64,000 nucleotides of DNA. Source: Chitinophagaceae bacterium. GTDB taxonomy: Bacteria > Bacteroidota > Bacteroidia > Chitinophagales > Chitinophagaceae. The stretch lies in assembly GCA_021151685.1 (NCBI GenBank), contig JAGKWS010000006.1, positions 62,001 to 126,000 of the forward strand, given 5' to 3'. Under the pieces are notes generated by a model. That model did no database searches, was not told the origin of the DNA, and was given only the letters and a program-made list of their open reading frames with translations. Below, one piece after another: positions 9,127-16,843 of this stretch. The position numbers and the translations under genes were made by a program. Positions within the stretch are counted from its first letter, which is position 1. Each line of letters starts with the position of its first letter.

Positions 9127-10428
9127 ATGCCGGTGCCAATGCTGCAAAAATTGTTGAAGTCACTAATTGTCGTTTTAGGGTTGCCCCTATACACCCATGC
9201 CCAGCCCGATTCTGTAAAGGTGCGCAATACCCTGCAGCGGCATATAAATGCACTGGCAGCCCCCGCCATGCATGGCCGTGGTTATGTGCAGGATGGTATG
9301 CGGCTGGCTGCCGACTATATAGAAGACCAACTACACAATGTGGGCCTGCAGCCGGGGCCGGGCATGAAGGCATACAGGTATCATTACAGCTTTCCTGTCA
9401 ATACCTTTCCCGGACATATAGAGGTGAAACTGAACGACCAACTGCTTGTACCGGGCAAAGATTATCTGGTCGATGCCTCTTGCGGTATATACAAGGCTCC
9501 CAAACTGCCCGTAGCTACCTACGATGTAAGCACTGTAACCGGTGGCCGCAAGTGGAAAAAGAAGATTGTAAAAAAGTTTGACAAACGCCACATATGGCTG
9601 CTACAGGGTACCGATAGCCTGCTGAAGCGTACCGGCATGTCGCGCGCTGCATTGCCATTCATACTGCCCAAGGGGTGCTTTATGGTGCCGGTACATGGCA
9701 AACAAATATGGACAGTATCGCGCGAGCATGCCGATGGTACTGCTGTGCTGTATGTACAAGACTCCATAATGCCTGCAAAGCTGACCCATGCTGGGGTGCA
9801 GGTAGCAGCCAAAATAGAAAACAATTTTGACGCTGTAAATGTGTTGGCAAAGGTGCCGGGAGAAATACCCGATTCTTTCCTTGTGGTATCGGCCCATTAC
9901 GACCATCTGGGGCAAATGGGTAGTGCCATCTTCCCCGGTGCCAGCGACAATGCCAGTGGCGTAGCCATGCTGCTATACCTTGCCGAATATTTTGCGCAGC
10001 ACAAACCCCGCTATACCATGGTATTCATTGCCTTTAGTGGCGAAGAAGCAGGCCTGCTGGGCTCAAAGAGTTTCACAGAGCTGCCACCATTTGCCCTGCA
10101 AAAAATAAAATTCCTTACCAATCTCGACATAATGGGCGATGCCACCAACGGCGTTACTGTGGTAAATGCCACCCTGCACCCCACGCAGTTCAATAGACTA
10201 AAGGCAATAAATGAACGTGCCGAATACCTGCCCGAAATAAAGAGCCGTGGCAAAGCCGCCAACAGCGACCATTACCCATTCTCTGAGAAGGGAGTACCGG
10301 CATTCTTCATCTATTCCAATGGGGGCAAGGGCTTTTACCACGACATATACGACCGGGCCGAGGAAATAAAACTGAGCCGCATTGCGGGTGCGGCTCAGTT
10401 GTTTATAGACTTTCTGGAAGGGTTTTAA
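9127..10428 (+). CDS. Secreted M28-family zinc peptidase
   Basis: A 433-residue exported aminopeptidase-like protein with an N-terminal signal peptide (LLKSLIVVLGLPLYTHAQ). The catalytic domain has the di-zinc set: H258/D260 in AHYDH, D274 in GASDNASG, E306-E307 in SGEEAGLLG, the Asp in NLDIMGD, and the His in SDHYPF. The ~200 residues between signal peptide and catalytic core are a PA-like insert region. An alternative start is the ATG at 9139. TATCTTAG 15 bases before the ATG may be a weak -7 element. Substrate is unknown. It converges on the DUF4290 gene. Confidence 0.93.
   Translation: MPVPMLQKLLKSLIVVLGLPLYTHAQPDSVKVRNTLQRHINALAAPAMHGRGYVQDGMRLAADYIEDQLHNVGLQPGPGMKAYRYHYSFPVNTFPGHIEVKLNDQLLVPGKDYLVDASCGIYKAPKLPVATYDVSTVTGGRKWKKKIVKKFDKRHIWLLQGTDSLLKRTGMSRAALPFILPKGCFMVPVHGKQIWTVSREHADGTAVLYVQDSIMPAKLTHAGVQVAAKIENNFDAVNVLAKVPGEIPDSFLVVSAHYDHLGQMGSAIFPGASDNASGVAMLLYLAEYFAQHKPRYTMVFIAFSGEEAGLLGSKSFTELPPFALQKIKFLTNLDIMGDATNGVTVVNATLHPTQFNRLKAINERAEYLPEIKSRGKAANSDHYPFSEKGVPAFFIYSNGGKGFYHDIYDRAEEIKLSRIAGAAQLFIDFLEGF
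10370..10400. terminator. Inverted repeat inside the 3' end of the M28 gene, possible bidirectional terminator
   Basis: A perfect 12-bp inverted repeat (AACTGAGCCGCA / TGCGGCTCAGTT) with a 7-base loop lies within the last 20 codons of the peptidase gene, just before a convergent gene. It is placed where a shared terminator would be, but lacks a strong T run. Confidence 0.35.
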
Positions 10429-10437
10429 CCCCTTGCA

Positions 10438-11187
10438 CTACTTGTTCTTATTATTCTTGAACTTGCGGTTCTTGTTGTTGAAGTTGTTGCCGCCAAAGTT
10501 GTTTGGGTTATTGCCACTACCCTGATTGTAGTTGTTGCGCTGGCCACCACCGCCCTGGTTGTTATTGTTGTTCTTGAAGTTGCGGTTGTTGTTGTTATTA
10601 CCACCGTTGCGCTGCTTGAAGTTGCGGTTGTTGTTCTGTGCCGGATTGTCGAACGTAACACGGAAACCACCCGGCTCGTAGCGCAGCCGCCCGCCGCTCA
10701 GTTCGGCCAGCTCGTTGCGTATCATGTCGTCATGTACGGGCTCTCTGTGCCAGTTGCCATAGGCCAGCTTCATGTAGTAGCCTATAGCCTGTGTAAGGCC
10801 ATATTTCTTTTCTTCATCCGTTTCGGCAAGGGCTTTGTCTATAATGCCCTGCAGGTTGCGGCCCAGGTGGCGGTGCCGTATAGACTGCTGTGGGTAGGGT
10901 AGCGGATCTGGTTTCTTAAACACCGACTCGGGCGAGGGGCACGGGTATGGTCCATCCACATCCAGTTTGAACTCGGTCATCTGAAACAGATGGTCCCACA
11001 GCTTGTGGTTGTAATCTTCTATGGTCTTCAGATGTGGGGTCAGTATACCCATCATCTCTATCAATAACTCTGCCTGTTGCAGCCGCTTTTGGCGGTCTTC
11101 AATAGTCATCAGGTATTCCACCATTTTCTGAACATTACGTCCGTATTCGGGCATCAGCATTCTGCTGCGCGAAGTATTGTATTCCAT
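10438..11187 (-). CDS. DUF4290-family protein with Asn-rich disordered tail
   Basis: A 249-residue cytoplasmic protein. Residues 1-~185 fit DUF4290: MEYNTSRSRMLMPEYGRNVQ at the start, then helices with PHLKTIEDYNHKLWDHLF and a conserved YYMKLAYGNWHREPVHD segment. The last ~60 residues are a low-complexity tail of Asn, Arg, Phe, Gly and Lys (NNNNRNFKNNN-type blocks and a GGGGQRNN run), probably disordered and basic. In many Bacteroidota this family sits next to murA; no murA is visible here. Function is unknown; the tail could bind RNA or drive condensation, which is inference only. Confidence 0.88.
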   Translation of the reverse strand: MEYNTSRSRMLMPEYGRNVQKMVEYLMTIEDRQKRLQQAELLIEMMGILTPHLKTIEDYNHKLWDHLFQMTEFKLDVDGPYPCPSPESVFKKPDPLPYPQQSIRHRHLGRNLQGIIDKALAETDEEKKYGLTQAIGYYMKLAYGNWHREPVHDDMIRNELAELSGGRLRYEPGGFRVTFDNPAQNNNRNFKQRNGGNNNNNRNFKNNNNNQGGGGQRNNYNQGSGNNPNNFGGNNFNNKNRKFKNNKNK

Positions 11188-11354
11188 TATTCTTTATTAA
11201 AAAAAGATAAAAGCCTAAACTAAAAACCTAAAAAAATATATGGTGGTGCGCGGCAAGGAAGGGAAACACCTGCACCAGAGGTATTGCAAATATAGGGAAA
11301 ATGAACAACATTAAGGAATCGTGAATAGTACGTAACAGGCCGTGGGTAAATTGG

Positions 11355-11362
11355 TATCTTTG
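11355..11362 (+). promoter_or_regulatory. Promoter -7 element, leaderless start of GGGP synthase
   Basis: TATCTTTG matches TAnnTTTG and ends six bases before the ATG at 11369. It lies downstream of the alternative GTG at 11342 and so argues for the ATG. Confidence 0.6.
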
Positions 11363-11368
11363 CCACAA

Positions 11369-12124
11369 ATGGTATTACAGCAGTTACAGGCACTAAAAGC
11401 ACAACAGCAAAGCGGGTTTGCCGTACTGGCCGACCCCGACAAAACGGCCCCTGCCCATATGGCCCAGTTGGCACGCCTGTGCAACGATGCAGGGGTTACC
11501 TTTTTGCTGATGGGCGGTAGCTTGCTGATGGTACACCAGATGGAGCAGTGCATTCAGCGGTTCCGTGCAGAAAGCAACATACCTATTGTGTTGTTTCCCG
11601 GTAGCCCGGCACAGGTTACCCCACAGGCCGATGCCTTACTGTATCTTTCGCTGCTCTCTGGCCGCAATCCCGATTTGCTTATCGGTCAGCACGTAGCATC
11701 GGCACCACAGGTAAAGGCCAGTGGGCTCGAGGTAGTAGCTACCGGTTATATACTGGTAGATGGTGGTGTAGCTACCACAGTACAGTATATGAGCAATAGC
11801 CAGCCCATACCTGCCGACAAACCTGATATAGCCCTGTGTACCGCATGGGCGGGCGAGCTACAGGGCAAACACATTATCTATCTGGATGCAGGCAGCGGTG
11901 CCCGCCGCCCCGTGCCCGAGGCCATTATACGCAAGGTGAGCAGCAACATAGGCATACCTCTGATAGTAGGCGGTGGCATATGCGATGCCGAGCGGGTATA
12001 TACCGCCTGCGCCGCCGGGGCCAACCTGGTAGTGGTAGGCAACGCCATAGAGCGCGACCCTATGCTGATACGCGACATGGCACAGGCCGCCAGTGCCGCA
12101 TCGGCCAGCCGCAGCCTTGTATAG
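11369..12124 (+). CDS. Geranylgeranylglyceryl phosphate synthase (PcrB-like TIM barrel)
   Basis: A 251-residue TIM-barrel prenyltransferase that joins geranylgeranyl diphosphate to sn-glycerol-1-phosphate. Visible family motifs are FAVLADPDKT near the N-terminus, FPGSPAQVTPQADALLYLSL in the middle, YLDAGSGARRPVP for the phosphate/prenyl site and IVGGGICDAERV near the C-terminus. The ATG start at 11369 is favoured over GTG 11342 by the promoter position. With the UbiA-family enzyme at 7064-8029 it makes the first steps of archaeal-type ether lipids possible; group II GGGP synthases are known in Bacteroidota, but the lipid product has to be shown. Confidence 0.93.
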   Translation: MVLQQLQALKAQQQSGFAVLADPDKTAPAHMAQLARLCNDAGVTFLLMGGSLLMVHQMEQCIQRFRAESNIPIVLFPGSPAQVTPQADALLYLSLLSGRNPDLLIGQHVASAPQVKASGLEVVATGYILVDGGVATTVQYMSNSQPIPADKPDIALCTAWAGELQGKHIIYLDAGSGARRPVPEAIIRKVSSNIGIPLIVGGGICDAERVYTACAAGANLVVVGNAIERDPMLIRDMAQAASAASASRSLV

Positions 12125-12186
12125 CCCCCTAAAAAAATCATTGGCGAAGGCTCAAAAAAAATTAGGAAATTATCCAGAACTTTATA

Positions 12187-12194
12187 TACCTTTG
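12187..12194 (+). promoter_or_regulatory. Promoter -7 element for the tRNA gene
   Basis: TACCTTTG, a perfect TAnnTTTG match, ends 12 bases before the mature tRNA 5' end, leaving a short 5' leader for RNase P. Confidence 0.6.
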
Positions 12195-12206
12195 CATTCC
12201 GTTTTT

Positions 12207-12280
12207 GGCGAGGTAGCTCAGGCGGTTAGAGCGCAGGATTCATAACCCTGAGGTCTCGGGTTCAACTCCCGATCTCGCTA
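12207..12280 (+). tRNA. tRNA-Met (anticodon CAT), probably elongator
   Basis: A 74-base cloverleaf. The acceptor stem GGCGAGG pairs with TCTCGCT (two G-T pairs), the D stem is GCTC/GAGC, the anticodon loop is TTCATAA, the T stem is TCGGG/CCCGA with loop TTCAACT, and the discriminator is A; CCA is not encoded. The innermost anticodon-stem position is an A-C mismatch. It lacks the three G-C pairs of an initiator anticodon stem. A lysidine-modified tRNA-Ile2 also has a CAT anticodon, but the stem sequences fit Bacteroidota elongator Met better. Confidence 0.93.
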
Positions 12281-12286
12281 CAAGGT

Positions 12287-12317
12287 AAAACAGGCATCCA
12301 ATTTGGGTGCCTGTTTT
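12287..12317 (+). terminator. Rho-independent terminator after the tRNA
   Basis: AAAACAGGCAtCC pairs with GGgTGCCTGTTTT around a short AATTT loop, seven bases after the tRNA. The closing A/T tracts fit an intrinsic terminator. Confidence 0.8.
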
Positions 12318-12319
12318 CG

Positions 12320-12499
12320 TTTCACGCAGTCTTACCTGCTCGCATATCTAACTGGAATATTGACAGTGTTGGTAGAATTGCGCTTACCCGGGAAGAACAT
12401 CCCAACATTCGTGCAGTGTATAAACATAACCAAAGGAGATCGTGGTACGTTTCAGTCCAAGAACTTAACAATTTGGGCCTTCCTCTACTTCTAAATTAG
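12320..12499 (+). pseudogene. Coding remnant downstream of the tRNA
   Basis: A frame that is open from the tRNA to a TAG at 12497 translates as a protein-like tail with blocks such as LTREEHPNIRAVYKHNQRRS and WYVSVQELNNLGLPLLL. It has charged and aromatic composition unlike a random frame but no start codon of its own. It may be the 3' end of a gene lost by deletion or insertion at the tRNA. I do not recognise the family; a chance open frame is possible. Confidence 0.3.
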
Positions 12500-12541
12500 A
12501 AATTGACTGCGTTCTAACTCTCATTTTTGCCGTAGTAAATA

Positions 12542-12601
12542 CAATAAAAGCTTGGCGTAGTCTCCGACTACGTCATGCCGACTGTCAATCTTCAGATTGA
12601 C
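12542..12601. repeat. REP-like double-hairpin element, copy A
   Basis: Begins CAATAAAAGC and contains two perfect short hairpins: CGTAGTC-TCC-GACTACG at 12556-12572 and GTCAATCT-TC-AGATTGAC at 12584-12601. A related element with the same opening decamer is at 13499. Noncoding; the rest of 12602-12788 shows no gene or clear signal. Confidence 0.6.
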
Positions 12602-12788
12602 GAAATTGATAGCCGGCTCAAGTGGCTCGGTTTCATTCAGAATGCGAACCCCAATTGCAAGTAGCATGTACAAATGGCAGGATTTTCTAAAACACTGTAT
12701 ACTCTCACAGGATGACGCAATTTTACTTTACCCTTCACCCAAGAGTCTAGCCTCATTCTTACGTCTATCTTAACAGAAACTGCCAGCT

Positions 12789-13490
12789 ATGAAAAGACCC
12801 ACCCTCTTGCAGATAGACATACCTACCCCATGTCACGAAGATTGGGATAAAATGACCCCATGTGCGCAAGGGCGCCACTGTGCACAATGCCAGAAAGTGG
12901 TCATAGACTTTAGTACCTGGAGCGATGCCGCATTGCATAGATATTTCTCGCAGCAAAACGATAATGTATGCGGCCGTTTTCAGGAAGAGCAGTTGAACAG
13001 GGTTATGCAATTGCCGCCACAGCCACACAGCAGGCTTTACAGAATGGTAATAGCGCTTGGGCTTACGCTTATATGCACACAAGGTGTTAGTGTGTATGCG
13101 CAAGGCAACATGCCCAAAACAACCGGCACACCAAATACACAAACTCCCCAACCAACAACTACCGGCAATGGTCGGCTTACCGGCACTGTGCTCGACGAGA
13201 AAAAACAACCCATCACAGGTGTCATTGTCAGTGTTAAAAGAAACGGTACTGTGGTAGGTGGTGCCGTCACCGATCTGGATGGCAACTTCGACATAAAGCA
13301 ATTGGATGCTGGTACATACACGGTTACAGCCTATTTTACCGGTTATTATAAATGGACACAGGAGACCGCTATGTTGGCAGATACCTTGATAATGAGTATT
13401 AATATGATACCAACCAATGAACCGCTTAAGGAAGTCAAGATCCGATATCACAAAATAGGTTTGGTAAAAAAGACCTTCACAACAAAATGA
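12789..13490 (+). CDS. Single-pass CarboxypepD_reg-like protein with N-terminal Cys-rich domain
   Basis: A 233-residue protein found widely in Bacteroidota. The N-terminal ~80 residues carry a Cys pattern (C15, C25, C31, C34, C61) within PTPCHEDWDKMTPC, HCAQCQKVVIDF and VCGRF, which resembles a small metal-binding or redox domain. A transmembrane segment follows (~84-103, RMVIALGLTLICTQGVSVYA), then a Pro/Thr/Asn linker and a CarboxypepD_reg-like beta domain (LTGTVLDEKKQPITGVIVSV ... GGAVTDLDGNFDI ... YTVTAYFTGY). The N-terminal domain would be cytoplasmic and the beta domain periplasmic. Function is not known. REP-like hairpins flank it on both sides. Confidence 0.85.
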   Translation: MKRPTLLQIDIPTPCHEDWDKMTPCAQGRHCAQCQKVVIDFSTWSDAALHRYFSQQNDNVCGRFQEEQLNRVMQLPPQPHSRLYRMVIALGLTLICTQGVSVYAQGNMPKTTGTPNTQTPQPTTTGNGRLTGTVLDEKKQPITGVIVSVKRNGTVVGGAVTDLDGNFDIKQLDAGTYTVTAYFTGYYKWTQETAMLADTLIMSINMIPTNEPLKEVKIRYHKIGLVKKTFTTK

Positions 13491-13498
13491 CACAGCTG

Positions 13499-13581
13499 CA
13501 ATAAAAGCCTTAGAGCGACTACAAGGCTCCCACTCGTCCTCGTTTGCAACGAGGACGCTGCGGCAGGGCGTTTGTAACGCC
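13499..13581. repeat. REP-like double-hairpin element, copy B
   Basis: Begins CAATAAAAGC like copy A, then has a perfect 10-bp hairpin CGTCCTCGTT-TGC-AACGAGGACG at 13535-13557 and GGCGTT-TGT-AACGCC at 13567-13581. Both stems share the GTT-TGY-AAC apex. The remainder to 13743 holds only decayed GCATTGCAAACGC-type sequence. Confidence 0.65.
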
Positions 13582-13743
13582 ACGACCGTACTCAAAGTCA
13601 TACACCATTACACGGTGCCACAAAACATATTCTATTCATTACGTTGTGCAGGCATTGCAAACGCACATTTATTGCATCCTATAGCATACGGGGGCGACTG
13701 GGCTAATGAAATATTTAGAAAAGCATTAAAGCGACTGCAAATG

Positions 13744-14238
13744 TCAGCCAATAGCCATTAGGTACACCATTCCCCACAATACAAATACCGATAGGCTCAC
13801 CAATGCAATGATGCTGTAGTCTCTGTGTGGCAAGCCATCGTAGAGAGTGCTTTTTTTCGGGTGGTCTGTGTCTACATCAACCTGCACAACAGTGCTCTCT
13901 TTATACCTTACAAAATTGACCAACTGGTATTGTATGGTGTATTCCTCGTTCCGGAAAGGGAAACTAATGGACAACTCGCAATTCACATCATCATTGCCTG
14001 TTTCCTTTACATCGGTCAGGTAGCGTACTTTGGTCACAGTGCCATTCACTATTATCTGCTTCTTGCGGGGCTTCCGTTGCCAATACACAACAATAGATGA
14101 TACTACGAAAATGAATGCCGCAATTAATGCATAACATTCATTCTTGCTGAATGCGTGAGATGTTTTTGCACCCCATACAGTAACGAACAACGGTGCCACA
14201 TAGCCAAAGAAGAGTGTGTATTTGAGCATTTTTCTCAT
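13744..14238 (-). CDS. Hypothetical membrane protein, DUF3592-like
   Basis: A 164-residue protein with two N-terminal transmembrane segments (FFGYVAPLFVTVWG and YALIAAFIFVVSSIVVYW), an extramembrane beta-rich domain (NGTVTKVRY ... CELSISFPFRNEEYTIQYQL ... VDVDTDHPKKSTLYDG) and a C-terminal helix (YSIIALVSLSVFVLWGMVYL). This order fits DUF3592-type proteins. It has no recognisable catalytic motif. It stands alone between intergenic regions; 14239-14428 shows no gene. Function unknown. Confidence 0.75.
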   Translation of the reverse strand: MRKMLKYTLFFGYVAPLFVTVWGAKTSHAFSKNECYALIAAFIFVVSSIVVYWQRKPRKKQIIVNGTVTKVRYLTDVKETGNDDVNCELSISFPFRNEEYTIQYQLVNFVRYKESTVVQVDVDTDHPKKSTLYDGLPHRDYSIIALVSLSVFVLWGMVYLMAIG

Positions 14239-14428
14239 TGGGGGTGTATGTTGCTACTGCAAAATAGGTTTTTCTGCACTATTGTTGCTGCCCTCAAAGA
14301 TGTTGGGGCATGTTGTGTGGTATTAGGGTTTAGATGGCATAATGCAGGCTGCTATGGTCTATCGTGCCTCGTTCTGAAATAGGTGTACCCATTGGTTTGT
14401 TGCACACCTTCTTACATTGCAACAAGTA

Positions 14429-15262
14429 CTACCCCACAGTGTAGTACACACAAGTAGTTACAAAGTTGCGGAAGAAGGGAATCCACGACAGCAGTGGTGT
14501 TTGCTTGCGGGGTTGCAGCCCGAATTTGTATTTGTATATGGGGTTGATGAGGTAATGTTCTTTGTGTAGCACCTTCAGCCCGCTGGCCTTTACAATACGC
14601 TCAAAACGTTCTATGGTTATTTGGGTATCCTTTATCTCCATCAGCTCCTTCACCACATCTTCGCCCTCGCCCGATGCTTGCAGAATACCACGATACATAA
14701 ACCGGGGCAGTATGTGGTAGTAAGGCACTACACTGGGCCACTTTTTGCGGCATATCTGCTGGTGGCCGCCAAACGGCATATACCATGGAGGAAAGCCAAA
14801 AAATATCTGCCCGCCCGGTTTCAAAAAGTTTTTGAGATACGGTACAAACGCTTCCTGATTGGGTACATGCTCTATAACATCTTTCAGAATGATGATGTCG
14901 AACGCCCCCTTGAAACGTGCCAGAAAATCATCGTCATAAATATTTTTCAGCAGTATCTCGGCCTTGCCTGCCGCAATGTGCGGCTCCAGAAAAGCTTTGG
15001 CCAGTACTATGCGCTCTGGCGCAAGGTCTACCCCAAGGCAGGTACAGCCACGCTCCAGAAACGGCACCAACACCCCCCCTTCGGCAGTGCCCACCTCAAA
15101 TACCGCAGTGCCGGGGCCTATCTGGTGCGTTTTTTCTATAAAGGGCAGTACATAGCTACGCGAGTTATCTACCTGCTGGTCGAAACGTACCTGATCGTTG
15201 AGATGTTGTTTGAGTGCCAAAAACTGAAGTTTGCGGGCAAATTTATACCATTTGCACATCAA
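14429..15262 (-). CDS. Class I SAM-dependent methyltransferase
   Basis: A 277-residue methyltransferase of the Methyltransf_23/11 type. Motif I is VFEVGTAEGGVLVPFLERG, followed by an acidic strand end in CLGVDLAPERI and post-motif I/II DIIILKDVIEHV and FLKPGGQIFFGFP. The C-terminal ~100 residues are a variable cap with basic residues. Similar genes often act on surface glycans or lipids, but the substrate cannot be told from sequence and there is no operon partner. The first two codons are both ATG; either may start. Confidence 0.88.
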   Translation of the reverse strand: MMCKWYKFARKLQFLALKQHLNDQVRFDQQVDNSRSYVLPFIEKTHQIGPGTAVFEVGTAEGGVLVPFLERGCTCLGVDLAPERIVLAKAFLEPHIAAGKAEILLKNIYDDDFLARFKGAFDIIILKDVIEHVPNQEAFVPYLKNFLKPGGQIFFGFPPWYMPFGGHQQICRKKWPSVVPYYHILPRFMYRGILQASGEGEDVVKELMEIKDTQITIERFERIVKASGLKVLHKEHYLINPIYKYKFGLQPRKQTPLLSWIPFFRNFVTTCVYYTVG

Positions 15263-15370
15263 AAAAAGCCACCATGTGCCGTGGTGTGGTTTGTAGGATA
15301 TTCGTCTTGGGGTATAGCAGGCGTTTCGTCCCTACATTTGTAGCCTCATCGCTATTTTCAAACCTTTGTT

Positions 15371-16153
15371 ATGGCATCCTCTCAGTTGCACCTTTCGCTC
15401 ATTCAGTCCAACATTGTTTGGGAAGATAAAACTACCAATCTGAACCATTATGCAAGCCTTCTGTCGGCACTGCAGGGCCCCCGCCATGTGGTAGCCCTGC
15501 CCGAGATGTTCAGTACCGGGTTCAGTATGGCACCAGAAACGCTTGCCGAAACTATGGACGGCCCCGCCATAGCATGGATGCGCCATATGGCCCGCACCCA
15601 CCGCTGCATACTTACCGGCAGCCTGATGATTGAGGAAAACGGACACTACTACAACCGCATGTTGTGGGTGCAGCCCGATGGCCAGATAGCTCATTACGAC
15701 AAGCGGCACCTGTTTGCCTATGCCGGCGAAGACCAGCACTATACAGCAGGCCAGAGCCGCACCATAGTGCAGGTAAATGGCTGGCGTATAGCACTCATGG
15801 TGTGTTACGACCTGCGCTTTCCGGTATGGGCACGCAATGTAGGGGGCGAGTACGATGTGCTGCTATATGTAGCCAACTGGCCCCAGCAACGCAATGTGGC
15901 CTGGAAAACACTGCTACAGGCCCGTGCCATAGAAAACCAATGTTATGTAGCTGGCGTCAACCGGGTTGGGGCCGACGCCAAAGGCAATAACTACAGTGGC
16001 GATAGCAGTGTGTTTGGCCCCATGGGCGACCAAATATGGCAATGCACCGGCACAGAGGCAGTACACACCGCCACGCTGGATAAAGAGCACCTGCAACAGG
16101 TACGTACCAGCCTGCCCTTCCTGAAGGATGCCGACCGTTTTTTACTCTTGTAA
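15371..16153 (+). CDS. Nitrilase-superfamily amidase (YafV/omega-amidase-like)
   Basis: A 260-residue carbon-nitrogen hydrolase. The catalytic triad is E45 in ALPEMFSTGF, K111 in HYDKRHLF and C145 in MVCYDLRFPVW; the DLRFP motif is typical of the YafV/Nit2 omega-amidase branch, which hydrolyses alpha-ketoglutaramate-type amides in methionine salvage. Cytoplasmic, no signal peptide. TACATTTG at 15333-15340 is a likely -7 element. The GNAT gene starts 13 bases after the stop and is probably cotranscribed. Confidence 0.93.
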   Translation: MASSQLHLSLIQSNIVWEDKTTNLNHYASLLSALQGPRHVVALPEMFSTGFSMAPETLAETMDGPAIAWMRHMARTHRCILTGSLMIEENGHYYNRMLWVQPDGQIAHYDKRHLFAYAGEDQHYTAGQSRTIVQVNGWRIALMVCYDLRFPVWARNVGGEYDVLLYVANWPQQRNVAWKTLLQARAIENQCYVAGVNRVGADAKGNNYSGDSSVFGPMGDQIWQCTGTEAVHTATLDKEHLQQVRTSLPFLKDADRFLLL

Positions 16154-16166
16154 TCACCATTATCTC

Positions 16167-16703
16167 ATGCACAAAGACTACCTGTTCACCTCGGCCCGGT
16201 TGGGTTTTCGTGGTTGGACCGAGGCCGATATAGCACCCATGACCGCCATCAATACCGATGCCGAAGTGATGCGCTATTTTCCTGCCATACCCACCACAGC
16301 ACAGACTGCCCAATTTGTAGCCGATATGCAGCAGGCACAGGCTACAAGGGGCTACTGCTACTTTGCCACAGACCATCTGGAAACCGGAGAATTGATTGGT
16401 TTCATAGGCCTGCATGTAAAAACATTTGAAGCCGACTTTACCCCCTGTACCGATATAGGCTGGCGATTGGCCCGCCGCTGGTGGGGCATGGGGCTGGCCA
16501 CAGAGGGCGCAAAACAATGTTTGCAATATGCTTTTTACCATCTTGGGTTGCAGCAGGTATATGCCATTGCCCCGCAGGTAAACACCCCCTCTATACACGT
16601 AATGGAAAAGATAGGCATGCGCCTGCACGGCACCTTTCAGCACCCCGCATTGGTACAGCACCCGTGGCTGCAACCATGTGTAGCCTACATAGCCAATAAG
16701 TAG
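16167..16703 (+). CDS. GNAT-family N-acetyltransferase (RimJ/RimL-like)
   Basis: A 178-residue acetyltransferase. ARLGFRGWTEADI at the start, an acyl-CoA-binding region GWRLARRWWGMGLATEGAKQ with the GxGLATE pattern and the C-terminal SIHVMEKIGMRLHG are typical of Acetyltransf_3. I take the ATG at 16167 because the upstream in-frame part overlaps the nitrilase stop and lacks family character. The substrate (protein N-terminus, ribosomal protein or small molecule) is unknown. Confidence 0.9.
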   Translation: MHKDYLFTSARLGFRGWTEADIAPMTAINTDAEVMRYFPAIPTTAQTAQFVADMQQAQATRGYCYFATDHLETGELIGFIGLHVKTFEADFTPCTDIGWRLARRWWGMGLATEGAKQCLQYAFYHLGLQQVYAIAPQVNTPSIHVMEKIGMRLHGTFQHPALVQHPWLQPCVAYIANK

Positions 16704-16843
16704 TACTGTTATTTATACAGTCATAACAAGGCCTGCAAGGGGCATTATTGTCTATTCCTGTAGACCATGGAAGGGTGAAGCAATACATAATTATTCGTCT
16801 TTTGTACTACATGTATTATCTTGTAGCCAAAGATTTCTACAAT

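Noticed and set aside
12207..12280. Initiator tRNA-fMet
   Set aside because: The anticodon stem lacks the three consecutive G-C pairs of initiators.
12303..12494. 63-codon open frame after the tRNA in another register
   Set aside because: It begins within the terminator hairpin and its translation is less protein-like than the overlapping remnant frame.
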